This document shows positions 47,843 to 55,843 of a stretch of 64,000 bases of DNA, piece after piece; positions within the stretch are counted from its first letter, which is position 1, and each line of letters opens with the position of its first letter. The notes under the pieces are model-generated. The model saw only the letters and a program-made list of their open reading frames with translations. It had not been told where the DNA came from and ran no database searches. A program made the translations under genes and the position numbers. Location: the NCBI RefSeq assembly GCF_000714715.1, contig NZ_JMFO01000009.1, positions 46,375 through 110,374 on the forward strand, in the 5' to 3' direction. The DNA is from Candidatus Magnetobacterium casense (GTDB taxonomy: Bacteria > Nitrospirota > Thermodesulfovibrionia > Thermodesulfovibrionales > Magnetobacteriaceae).

Positions 47843-48602
47843 GGCAATGCATCTCTTTGGCCTCATCCCATAGTCTGTTCATCTCTTCAAGGGACATGGC
47901 GGAGAGGTCTATGCCCTGTTGCAGGGCGGTTTTTTCGATGTGCTCAAAGCGACGCTGGAACCTGTTGATCGTCCTTCGGAGGGCGTTTTCCGGATTGACC
48001 TTTACAAACCTCGACAGGTTGACCAGTGTAAAGAGCAGGTCTCCGAGTTCGTCCTCTATGGCATCGATGTCCTTGTCGGCGAGGGCCTTTTTGAACTCGC
48101 CCAGTTCCTCGGCAAACTGCTCAAAAACTTCGTCGGCCTTCTGCCAGTCAAATCCCACGCGGGATGCCCGCTGCTGAATCCGGTATGCCCTCAGCAGGGA
48201 TGGCGCAGAGGTAGGCACACCACTGAGCAGGGATTGTCGGCCCTCTTCCTTCTTGCGCTCCTCCCACTGCCTGAGTACCTCGTCGGAGGTCTCAAACACG
48301 GCATCACCAAAGACGTGCGGATGCCTGAAGACCATCTTCTTGCCAATAACCTCTACGACGTCATATATGTCAAAGTGGCCGCCTTCTTTTGATATTTGCG
48401 CAAAAAACAGCAGTTGAAACAGGACGTCTCCAAGCTCCTCCTTCAACTTTGAGGGATTGCCCTCATCGATGCTTTCGATGATCTCATAGACTTCTTCCAT
48501 AAGATACGGGACGATGGATTTGTACGTCTGTTCCTTGTCCCACGGGCAACCCTGCTCAGACCTCAGTCTGGCTATGATGTCAACAAGCTCGTCAAAGGTC
48601 AT
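47829..48602 (-). CDS. mazG: Nucleoside triphosphate pyrophosphohydrolase MazG
   Basis: 257 residues with two MazG domains. The N-terminal has LRSEQGCPWDKEQTYKSIVPYL and the metal-binding EEVYEIIE and EELGDVLFQLL; the second has EDELGDLLFTLVNLSRF. It hydrolyses NTPs to NMPs and limits mis-incorporation or ppGpp. Its start is 13 bases after the HU gene on the same strand; its stop overlaps lipA. Confidence 0.95.
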   Translation of the reverse strand: MTFDELVDIIARLRSEQGCPWDKEQTYKSIVPYLMEEVYEIIESIDEGNPSKLKEELGDVLFQLLFFAQISKEGGHFDIYDVVEVIGKKMVFRHPHVFGDAVFETSDEVLRQWEERKKEEGRQSLLSGVPTSAPSLLRAYRIQQRASRVGFDWQKADEVFEQFAEELGEFKKALADKDIDAIEDELGDLLFTLVNLSRFVKVNPENALRRTINRFQRRFEHIEKTALQQGIDLSAMSLEEMNRLWDEAKEMHCHETP

Positions 48603-48615
48603 AGGGGTCGCTGCC

Positions 48616-48963
48616 CTACTTTTTCTTTACCGGTACTGTCTTTTCCTTTTTATCATTTTTAACCGCAACCGGTTCGGGCTTTACACTATTGTCGGCTACG
48701 GCATCCTTAAAGGCCTTACCCGCTGTAAACTTGGGGGCCTTGGCTGCGGGGATGACTATTGGTTCTCCGGTACGAGGGTTACGTCCTTCACGTTCCTTGC
48801 GTTCAGAGATGCTAAATGCCCCGAAACCGACAAGGTACACCTTTTCCCCATTGCTTGTGGCTGTGATAACGTTTGAGATAAAGGCATCAACAAACTTTGC
48901 GGTATCACTCTTGGTCAGGCTTGTTGCTTTGGTTATACTGTCTACCAAATCTGCTTTGTTCAT
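48616..48963 (-). CDS. HU-family DNA-binding protein with lysine-rich tail
   Basis: 115 residues. The HU core (1-90) has MNKADLVDSITKAT, VGFGAFSISERKEREGRNPR and the DNA-arm RNPRTGEPI. A 24-residue Pro/Lys/Val tail (PEPVAVKNDKKEKTV) is added, as in some bacterial histone-like proteins. It bends and packs DNA. AGGAGAG precedes ATG 48963. Confidence 0.93.
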   Translation of the reverse strand: MNKADLVDSITKATSLTKSDTAKFVDAFISNVITATSNGEKVYLVGFGAFSISERKEREGRNPRTGEPIVIPAAKAPKFTAGKAFKDAVADNSVKPEPVAVKNDKKEKTVPVKKK

Positions 48964-49157
48964 ACAACGTCTCTCCTTAAATTAAATTAAAGCTGTGTCT
49001 GAGATAACCCCGTTTTTTATAACGGAGTACCTGTATCTCTTGCATAATCGCTTTAGGCATACATGCCATTTACGATATAATACACATGTCGGATAAAAAT
49101 GTCCATAAGAAAAAGTTGTGTTTCTCTGACAATTTTTTTCATCGACAAATTAAAATC

Positions 49158-49186
49158 TTGACAACGTCCTAAGAACCTGTTATACT
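49158..49186 (+). promoter_or_regulatory. Sigma-70 promoter for tRNA-Ala
   Basis: TTGACA at 49158-49163, exactly 17 bases, TATACT at 49181-49186. The tRNA begins 13 bases after the -10 box. Confidence 0.85.
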
Positions 49187-49198
49187 ACATATCAGTTT

Positions 49199-49274
<76 letters not shown>

Positions 49275-49298
49275 AAAAAATATCATAGGGGTGTGGGG

Positions 49299-49649
49299 GT
49301 GCCGAATGAACAATCGATTAAATCATATCTTGCTTGTATGGATGAACCACTAGAAAAAGCAATCCAAATAATTATTCAGGTAGCAGACCCTGATAAAATA
49401 ATTCTCTTTGGTTCACGCTCAAGAGGGGATTTTAAAAATGAAAGTGACTATGACATCTTTATTCTGAGAAAAGAAGTAACAAACAGGAGAGAGCTTACCC
49501 AAGCTATATATAAATCGCTGTATGGAATCGGAGCTGGAGTGGACTTGATTGTTGAGTCACCTGAGCGGTTTAATGAGCTTAAAGACAATCCTTATATGAT
49601 TTATAAGGAAATAGCAAAATCGGGAAAGATTGTTTATGAGAGACAATAA
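49299..49649 (+). CDS. mntA: MNT-type nucleotidyltransferase antitoxin (MntA-like)
   Basis: 116 residues from GTG 49299, or from ATG 49338. The minimal nucleotidyltransferase site is intact: FGSRSRGDFKNESDYDIF has the GS and two Asp residues. MntA antitoxins AMPylate HEPN toxins. The stop overlaps the start of the HEPN gene by 14 bases. A longer frame would enter the tRNA, so the upstream Met at 49230 is excluded. Confidence 0.82.
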   Translation: MPNEQSIKSYLACMDEPLEKAIQIIIQVADPDKIILFGSRSRGDFKNESDYDIFILRKEVTNRRELTQAIYKSLYGIGAGVDLIVESPERFNELKDNPYMIYKEIAKSGKIVYERQ

Positions 49650-50050
49650 TCTGACCTGTCGTTGGCTTGTAAGGGCCAATAGTAACCTTGAAAGAGCCAA
49701 AGCAGGCAAAAATAGTAGTGGGATACTGTTTGAGGATTTATGTTTTGATTGCCATCAGGCAGTTGAAAAATCCTTTGAAGGCCTTACTCATTTACAAGCA
49801 AGTTGAGTTTCCCTGGACACATTCTATCGCAAAACTTTTGGAGATTATCGAAGGTACCAATACATATGTACCCGAGGAAATAAAGAGTTCTGTCGCCTTA
49901 ACAGATTATGCCGTAGAAACACGATATCCTGGCGATTATGCTCCCGTTGATGAGAAAATGTATGAAGAAGCGTTATATGTTGCAGAAATGGTTGTAAAAT
50001 GGGTTGAAAATCTACTGGGAATAGATATGATTGATACATCAAACTTGTGA
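49636..50050 (+). pseudogene. hepT: HEPN toxin (HepT-like) with a frameshift
   Basis: The frame from ATG 49636 gives LTCRWLVRANSNLERAK and CFDCHQAVEKS, a normal HEPN start, then is lost in the TTT at 49774-49776. The frame one base over continues with LKALLIYKQVEFPWTHS, ETRYPGDYAPVDE and a C-terminal helix to 50050. Removing one T would restore EKSLKALL. Either a real inactivation or an assembly error in a short T run. Confidence 0.85.
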
Positions 50051-50122
50051 GGGTAAAGTTATCCCCTGTTTTTTTTATCAGGTACATGTTACAATAAGGT
50101 AAAAAAACAGGAGGTCTCTCTA

Positions 50123-50620
50123 ATGAGAAAACTATCAAGACTGGTATCTCTTGTCTTACTGGTGTTTCTTTTATCAGCAGTAGCAAGTCATGCAGCAGAG
50201 GCGTTGAAGCCCAACACAAAGGATAAGTGCCCTGTGTGTGGGATGGTTGTGCATCCTCACCCTCAGTGGGTTGCGCAGATGATCTTCAAGGACGGCTCTT
50301 ATGCCATGTTCGATGGTCCAAAGGACATGTTCAAGTACTACCACAACATGGCCAAGTACAATAAGGACAAGACCCAGGCCGACATATCGGACATATACGT
50401 GACCGAGTACTACAGCACTAAACCGGTAAAGGCACAGGACATAACCTTTGTCACTGGCAGCGACGTTATGGGCCCGATGGGTAAGGAGTATGTTCCCGTC
50501 AGTGACGACAAGGTCAAGAACTTTATGGTGGACCATAAGGGCGCAGCGGCCGTGAAATTCGCTGACATCAAACCCGAAGACCTGGTCGGAGATATGCCCC
50601 ACAAACATAAGGGTCACTAA
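50123..50620 (+). CDS. nosL: NosL-family copper-binding-type protein
   Basis: 165 residues with a signal peptide (LVLLVFLLSAVASHA). The NosL domain shows the CPVCGMVV motif, a YAMFDGPKDMFKYY block and a GPMGKEYVPV segment. NosL was first known as a Cu(I) lipoprotein for nitrous oxide reductase, but relatives occur without it. No nosZ is in the window. Three genes follow on the same strand: a small membrane protein, a permease and an ATPase. AGGAGG precedes ATG 50123. Confidence 0.88.
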   Translation: MRKLSRLVSLVLLVFLLSAVASHAAEALKPNTKDKCPVCGMVVHPHPQWVAQMIFKDGSYAMFDGPKDMFKYYHNMAKYNKDKTQADISDIYVTEYYSTKPVKAQDITFVTGSDVMGPMGKEYVPVSDDKVKNFMVDHKGAAAVKFADIKPEDLVGDMPHKHKGH

Positions 50621-50633
50621 AGACTATAAGCCA

Positions 50634-50933
50634 ATGCTTAAGGCTAAAGTGTTTCTGTTGTTTCTGACGCTGGAGACCGTACTGCTGCTCATCCTGTATC
50701 TGCATTCGAACTTCATGGTTAACCTGAGGCAGCGGGAGGTCTATGGGAAACGACAACTGGTCAGAGAGCTGACCCTGACCGATTTCGCCCTGTTTACGGA
50801 GGCGCGTTACACCAGACACCTCTCACAAGCCGACATCTTTACGCCTTTTCAGGACTTCCCGTCGGCCTTTGATCACTTCCCGGCAGGTTCCATTGTTGAC
50901 CCCCCTGACATCCTGAGACATCCGAGGTTATGA
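50634..50933 (+). CDS. Small membrane-anchored hypothetical protein
   Basis: 99 residues. One N-terminal transmembrane segment (VFLLFLTLETVLLLILYL) and a periplasmic-type region rich in Arg and Phe. It starts 13 bases after nosL and overlaps the permease gene by ATGA (50930-50933), so it belongs to the NosL-ABC operon. No domain is recognised. Confidence 0.7.
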   Translation: MLKAKVFLLFLTLETVLLLILYLHSNFMVNLRQREVYGKRQLVRELTLTDFALFTEARYTRHLSQADIFTPFQDFPSAFDHFPAGSIVDPPDILRHPRL

Positions 50934-52084
50934 GAAAACACTACAGACTCCTTGAATATGCCCTGTCAAGTTTGCTTAGACGTAAGTACAAGAACCTTGC
51001 GCTGTCTTTGATCTATGCCCTGCTGGTGAGTGTGTTGTCGTCGGTGATGTTTCTGACCCATGCGCTCAAGAACGAAGCCCTGAATGTCTTTACAGATGCC
51101 CCCGAGTTGATCGTGCAACGTCTCTCCGGTGGCAGACATGACCTGATCCCGCTGGGGTATGTCGGGCTGATAGAGGCCATCCCCGGAGTGATGGCGGTAC
51201 AACCACGCTACTGGGGATACTACTATGACTCCCTCACCGAGGGAAACTACACAATCATGGCACGAACAACCACCAGCGCCAATCTCAACCTCCTGAAGGG
51301 AACAATGCCACAGGAAGGACAGTGTGCTGTGGGCAAGGGCGTTGCACAGGCCAGACAGCTCGACATCAAAGATGCTATATTCTTTACGCTTGGCTCGGAA
51401 CAAAAACTGATGCTCGATGTCGTCGGCATCTTCACGGCAAACTCCAGTGTCCTTACCAATGACCTTGTCGTCCTGGACAAAAACGATTTCATTAAATTCT
51501 TTGCCATGGACAAAGACAAGGCAACAGACCTCATGGTCAGCGTCAGCAACGAACTGGAGGTCGATACCATTGCAAACAAGATCAGACGCACGCTGCCTGA
51601 CACCAGACCCATCACACGCTCGGAGATTCTGCGCACCTACGAAAACGTCTTCAACTGGCGCGGGGGGATGGCATTGGTGATGTTTTGCGCAACCCTGCTG
51701 GCGTTTTTTATATTCGCCTGGGACAAGGCAACCGGCCTCAGCGCCGAAGAACGACAGGAAATAGGCATACTCAAGGCCATCGGCTGGGAAACCTCGGACG
51801 TCCTGACCCTCAAGTTCTGGGAGGCGATGGTCGTGTCCTTGACGTCTTTTCTTGGTGGTGTGAGCCTGGGCTACGTGCATGTGTTTTACTTAGGCGGGAC
51901 TATCTTTGAACCCTTCCTCAAGGGATGGTCGGTGATGCTGCCACCCTTTGACCCCATACCATACATTGATATATACCAGGTGGCCGTTATTTTCTTCCTG
52001 ACCGTCGTGCCATACCTGGCCAGTACGATAATCCCCTCGTGGAAGGCCGCCATAGCCGATCCCGATACGATCATGAGGACGTAG
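50930..52084 (+). CDS. MacB/FtsX-type ABC permease of the NosL operon
   Basis: 384 residues. One N-terminal transmembrane segment, a periplasmic domain (about 50-230) and a C-terminal FtsX domain with three segments and the SAEERQEIGILKAIGWETSDV motif. It would form a transporter with the ATPase encoded seven bases on. Its partner NosL suggests transport linked to copper or lipoprotein handling (inference). Confidence 0.9.
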   Translation: MRKHYRLLEYALSSLLRRKYKNLALSLIYALLVSVLSSVMFLTHALKNEALNVFTDAPELIVQRLSGGRHDLIPLGYVGLIEAIPGVMAVQPRYWGYYYDSLTEGNYTIMARTTTSANLNLLKGTMPQEGQCAVGKGVAQARQLDIKDAIFFTLGSEQKLMLDVVGIFTANSSVLTNDLVVLDKNDFIKFFAMDKDKATDLMVSVSNELEVDTIANKIRRTLPDTRPITRSEILRTYENVFNWRGGMALVMFCATLLAFFIFAWDKATGLSAEERQEIGILKAIGWETSDVLTLKFWEAMVVSLTSFLGGVSLGYVHVFYLGGTIFEPFLKGWSVMLPPFDPIPYIDIYQVAVIFFLTVVPYLASTIIPSWKAAIADPDTIMRT

Positions 52085-52090
52085 CGGTTG

Positions 52091-52846
52091 ATGGTAACGG
52101 TTGAAGGTGTATCCAAGGTCTACAATGCCGGGATGCCCGATGAGATGCTGGCGCTCAGTGATGTCAGCCTTGAGACGGGTAGTGCGGAGATGGTTGTCCT
52201 CAAGGGGCCAAGCGGTTCAGGCAAGACCACGCTGTTGGGCATCATCGGGTGCATGATCCGGCCAACGCAGGGCAAGGTGCTCATCAACGGCAGGGACGTG
52301 GTAAAGTTGCCCGAACGGTTTCTGACGCAGATCAGACGCAAGACCTTTGGATTTATCTTCCAGCACTTTAATCTGATCCCGGGCATAAGTGTCAGGGAAA
52401 ACGTCTGTCTGCCGTTGTATCCTACGGCGGTACCCCTGGCAGTGATGAAGGAGCGTCTGCACAGAATACTCACCGATCTTGACATCCGGCACAAGATAAA
52501 CACCGAGGTGACACGACTCTCCGGTGGAGAGAGGCAGCGCGTGGCCATTGCCCGTGCATTAATCAACGACCCCGAAATGCTGCTCGCCGATGAGCCAACC
52601 GCACATCTGGATTCAAAGCTCTCCGAGGACCTAATTGACATCCTCAGGCACCTGTGCCAGCAGGGTAAGACCATCATCATTGCCTCTCACGACGCCATAG
52701 TCTACGACAACCCGTTTGTAAACCGCATCATCGAAATGCGTCACGGCAAGGTCACCGGTCAGCAACAACTCTTGACTCGGGAGACGTTGCCCCATCCCGG
52801 AGCGACAAATAACGTGGCTGACACACAGCCTCAACAACAGCAGTAA
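52091..52846 (+). CDS. ABC transporter ATP-binding protein of the NosL operon
   Basis: 251 residues. LolD/MacB-type ATPase: Walker A GPSGSGKTTLLG, the Q-loop FGFIFQHFNLIP, the signature LSGGERQRVAIARAL, Walker B LLADEPTAHLD and the switch His in IIASHD. A short Gln/Thr-rich tail is added. ATG 52091 follows the permease stop by six bases. Confidence 0.95.
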   Translation: MVTVEGVSKVYNAGMPDEMLALSDVSLETGSAEMVVLKGPSGSGKTTLLGIIGCMIRPTQGKVLINGRDVVKLPERFLTQIRRKTFGFIFQHFNLIPGISVRENVCLPLYPTAVPLAVMKERLHRILTDLDIRHKINTEVTRLSGGERQRVAIARALINDPEMLLADEPTAHLDSKLSEDLIDILRHLCQQGKTIIIASHDAIVYDNPFVNRIIEMRHGKVTGQQQLLTRETLPHPGATNNVADTQPQQQQ

Positions 52847-53064
52847 GCCTATGGCAATGAAACAACTACAAAAAACTCGGCACAGAAGAGGGCGTAACAT
52901 GACAGAAAGCGTTAGGATTGTCATTGAAGACGCTCGGAGAGAAAAATATCGGGTTTACTGAAAAAGAGGTTTTAGCGTATCCTCACAGAAATATTTACAA
53001 CAAGCGTTTTTTGTATCCGGGCAAAGCTAAATATGCTATAGTTATAAACTAAGGAGGCAGAGAT

Positions 53065-53508
53065 ATTAAAGTAAGTGCAAGAAATCTGCATCGAAAGACG
53101 GCGATAGACACGCTTTGGTTCAAGCGCACCATGAAACAGGCCATGAGTTTCCTGACCTTGGAAGGGGCTGAACTGAGTCTGCTCTTTGTCAACGACCGTA
53201 AGATGCAGGTCATCAACAAGGAGTTCAGGGGCGTGGACTCCCCAACGGATGTGCTCTCGTTCCCCATGTATGGCTCGGCAAAGGATGTCCCACAGTCGGG
53301 CTACTTTCTGCTTGGCGACATCGTAGTCAACCTCGATCGCGCACAACGGCAGACCACGGACAACCTCGAAAACGAAGTGTTGAGGCTCCTTATCCACGGC
53401 CTTCTGCACCTGATTGGCTATGACCACGAGGTCTCTGCGTACAAGGCGCGCAAGATGGCAAGTGCAGAAAGAGAGCTGTTTGATGCCCTTACGCAAATCG
53501 CTCGATAG
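53065..53508 (+). CDS. ybeY: Endoribonuclease YbeY, starting at an ATT codon
   Basis: 147 residues if ATT 53065 is the start. It has HGLLHLIGYDHE (metal-binding H-x3-H-x5-H) and a DVLSFPM segment typical of this 16S rRNA maturation enzyme. The frame is open from a stop at 53050-53052 and its first normal start is ATG 53131, which would remove the family's N-terminal strand (KVSARNLHRKTAID). AAGGAGG at 53051-53057 is seven bases before the ATT. It overlaps the DGK gene by 26 bases. Confidence 0.88.
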   Translation: MKVSARNLHRKTAIDTLWFKRTMKQAMSFLTLEGAELSLLFVNDRKMQVINKEFRGVDSPTDVLSFPMYGSAKDVPQSGYFLLGDIVVNLDRAQRQTTDNLENEVLRLLIHGLLHLIGYDHEVSAYKARKMASAERELFDALTQIAR

Positions 53509-54181
53509 CGCCAACAACGCCATAGAAGGCATACTGGTTGCCGCCAGGACGGAGAGACATCTCAGATACCACCTCTATGTGGCAGCTATTGTGATCCTGT
53601 TTAGCTACATAGCCGGCGTTACAAAGACGGAGTTTCTGATCATCTCCATAGTCACCCTCGTCGTGATAACGGCGGAACTGATAAACACCGCCATCGAGGC
53701 AACCGTCAACATCCTCTCCCCGGAAAAACAGGAACAGGCTCGCATTGCAAAGGACGTGGCAGCAGGGGCAGTGCTGACAACCGCCATGGGAGCGGCGATC
53801 ATTGGCTACATCATACTTTCGCCATACCTCATGAACATCTTTGACAAGGGTCTTCACGTATCCCGTCACGGCGGCAATGAGATAGCCGTGTTGTCTGTGA
53901 TAATCGTAGTTATCCTGGTTGTGTTGCTCAAGGCCTTTACCGGCAAGGGTCATCCGCTCAGGGGTGGAATGCCAAGCGGCCATGCAGCGCTATCCTTCTC
54001 CGTCTGGGTGTCGATAACGCTTGTGACGAGGAACTTTATAGCATCGTTGTTGTCCTTTGTGGTGGCGGTGTTGATTGCGCAAAGCAGGCTTACCATAAAG
54101 GTGCATAACCTCCGGGAGGTCTTACTGGGTGCAGTCACGGGGAGTATTGTCACCTTCCTGTTGTTTTGGATATTTGCATGA
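53483..54181 (+). CDS. Diacylglycerol/undecaprenol kinase fused to PAP2 phosphatase
   Basis: 232 residues from ATG 53483. The N-terminal 120 residues are a DgkA-type kinase with three transmembrane segments (SANNAIEGILVAARTERH, ELINTAIEATVNIL). The rest is a PAP2-like domain with KGHPLRGGMPSGHAALSFS and a second His motif (QSRLTIKVHNLREVL). A kinase and phosphatase on the same chain could recycle undecaprenyl phosphate. It overlaps ybeY, so it is coupled to it. An upstream Met at 53414 is excluded by this context. Confidence 0.9.
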   Translation: MPLRKSLDSANNAIEGILVAARTERHLRYHLYVAAIVILFSYIAGVTKTEFLIISIVTLVVITAELINTAIEATVNILSPEKQEQARIAKDVAAGAVLTTAMGAAIIGYIILSPYLMNIFDKGLHVSRHGGNEIAVLSVIIVVILVVLLKAFTGKGHPLRGGMPSGHAALSFSVWVSITLVTRNFIASLLSFVVAVLIAQSRLTIKVHNLREVLLGAVTGSIVTFLLFWIFA

Positions 54182-54224
54182 TAAAAACTGTATGAACTCA
54201 ACTGTAACCCCCCCAGATTGACTA

Positions 54225-54254
54225 TTGACAAAATCTTATATGTATGGTTATATT
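54225..54254 (+). promoter_or_regulatory. Sigma-70 promoter of the zinc-ribbon cluster
   Basis: TTGACA at 54225-54230, 18-base spacer, TATATT at 54249-54254; the first gene starts 80 bases on. Confidence 0.6.
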
Positions 54255-54333
54255 AATATCAGCTTTATTTTGAAGCTTAACAGGGTAATATTATTAGGTT
54301 TATTGGAACATTTATTCGTATACGGGAGATGTA

Positions 54334-54930
54334 ATGGCAGATTTTCTTAAGAAAATAACAGACGGCATTGACAAGGGAGTAAAGACAATAAGCTCTAAAA
54401 GCAAAGAGTTCATGGAGGTTACAAGACTCAAAGGAGAGCTAAATGATATAGAGGCAACTCTTCAAGACAAATTCATTGCCGTCGGCAAGAAGGTTTTTCA
54501 GATGATGAATCAGGGTACATTGAAAGAAGCATACTTAAAGGCAGAATGTGCAGAGATATCTTCATGTTATAAAAAAATCACAGAGATTAAAGATACTATT
54601 ATAAAGGTTGAAAAAGAAGCGTTTAAGGTGCAATATGGGTTCGATGCCGTTATGTGCCAGGCCTGCGGAGGAGTAAACAAAATCACAGATAAGTTTTGCA
54701 ACATCTGTGGTTCAACAATTGAAACAGAGGGCAAGGCCAATAGCAGACATTGCCCAACTTGCAACTCGATGGTATCAGCAGGTGCGAAGTTCTGTGCCTC
54801 CTGTGGGAAGGCAATGCCCAAGGACAGCCAAACCACCGAGGCAGAAACACCTGACAGAGTCTGCCGTAATTGCTCGCGCAAAATAAGCGCAGAAGAGATA
54901 TTCTGTCAGTCTTGTGGAACAAAACAGTGA
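54334..54930 (+). CDS. Zinc-ribbon protein with N-terminal coiled coil
   Basis: 198 residues, soluble. The first 100 residues are helical and charged (GIDKGVKTISSKSKEFMEVT; EATLQDKFIAVGKKVF), followed by three zinc ribbons: CQACGG with CNICG, CPTCNS with CASCG, and CRNCSR with CQSCG. It is the first gene of a group of six zinc-ribbon and membrane genes. It may bind nucleic acid or protein; function unknown. Confidence 0.8.
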   Translation: MADFLKKITDGIDKGVKTISSKSKEFMEVTRLKGELNDIEATLQDKFIAVGKKVFQMMNQGTLKEAYLKAECAEISSCYKKITEIKDTIIKVEKEAFKVQYGFDAVMCQACGGVNKITDKFCNICGSTIETEGKANSRHCPTCNSMVSAGAKFCASCGKAMPKDSQTTEAETPDRVCRNCSRKISAEEIFCQSCGTKQ

Positions 54931-54966
54931 CAAGAGCACTGTTGACATACAGATTAAAGGGGGTCT

Positions 54967-55806
54967 ATGATGTTTGGGGTAGCTTTTAATGAGATTTTTG
55001 GGTTTGCGATAGGCTGGATAGGTTCTATGTTTGTAATGCTTTTTCTGTTTGCTCTGTTTACGAGAAAACAGCAAAATTGGTCTCCAGGCTTGGAGCTTGT
55101 TCTTACGAAATTCAAAATAAACAAAACTGCAAAGGGTCAGGCCGTTCTTATAGATATTGCAGGTCGTAAGGGTGGCGTAATTTCATGGCTATTAACCATA
55201 ATGAGTATTGACACCAATTCATCTCTGAAAATTACGACATCGGATATTTCCTTGAGAAACACGAGTATGTTTGGCTCACTGCATTCCGTTATTGCGATCT
55301 CAAGTATTTCAAGTGTACACTGCGGCTATAGCAAACCGATGGCTTATGTCTTTATCAGTGTTATTTCTCTATTATATGGCATAGTCTTTATTTTGGGCGC
55401 TATATTTTCCACTGATAATAATATGTCTGCAGGAGAATTCATCTTGGGTATGCTTATATTAATATTGACTGCCGGTATTTGCTTTGCTCTTTATGTTCTG
55501 AAAAAAGCCATTGTTCTTTATATAGTTCCGCGTGCTGGGGCGCCGTTTATTGGATTGTCTTTCAAGAGGAGTGTCATCGAAAATGTTGCAGTCGATATCC
55601 AACAGGCAGAACTTGCAGTTGGAATTATCAACAGTCTTGTTATCAGAACCCAGAATCTGAACAAGGTCACGGCAGAAGAAGTGATGGCAGAGGCTACCAA
55701 TAAGGTGTTTGAAAGCAAGGCTTCTGAAACAAGGACATGCCCAAACTGTGGGGCACCATTGGAACAAGGTGCCAGGTTTTGCACTTCCTGTGGGCATGGT
55801 GTCTAA
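54967..55806 (+). CDS. Membrane protein with C-terminal zinc ribbon
   Basis: 279 residues. One N-terminal segment (FGFAIGWIGSMFVMLFLFAL), a beta-rich part (60-130), two segments near 135-185, and a C-terminal zinc ribbon (CPNCGAPLEQGARFCTSCG). The region between may be PH-like (ITTSDISLRNTSMFG), but I am not sure. AAAGGGGG stands before ATG 54967. Confidence 0.75.
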   Translation: MMFGVAFNEIFGFAIGWIGSMFVMLFLFALFTRKQQNWSPGLELVLTKFKINKTAKGQAVLIDIAGRKGGVISWLLTIMSIDTNSSLKITTSDISLRNTSMFGSLHSVIAISSISSVHCGYSKPMAYVFISVISLLYGIVFILGAIFSTDNNMSAGEFILGMLILILTAGICFALYVLKKAIVLYIVPRAGAPFIGLSFKRSVIENVAVDIQQAELAVGIINSLVIRTQNLNKVTAEEVMAEATNKVFESKASETRTCPNCGAPLEQGARFCTSCGHGV

Positions 55807-55843
55807 ATCATGAGGATATTAAGCATATCGGAAGTCTGTATTT

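Noticed and set aside
52900..52970. Short frame between the ABC ATPase and ybeY
   Set aside because: Only about 20 codons, without a ribosome binding site or known match.
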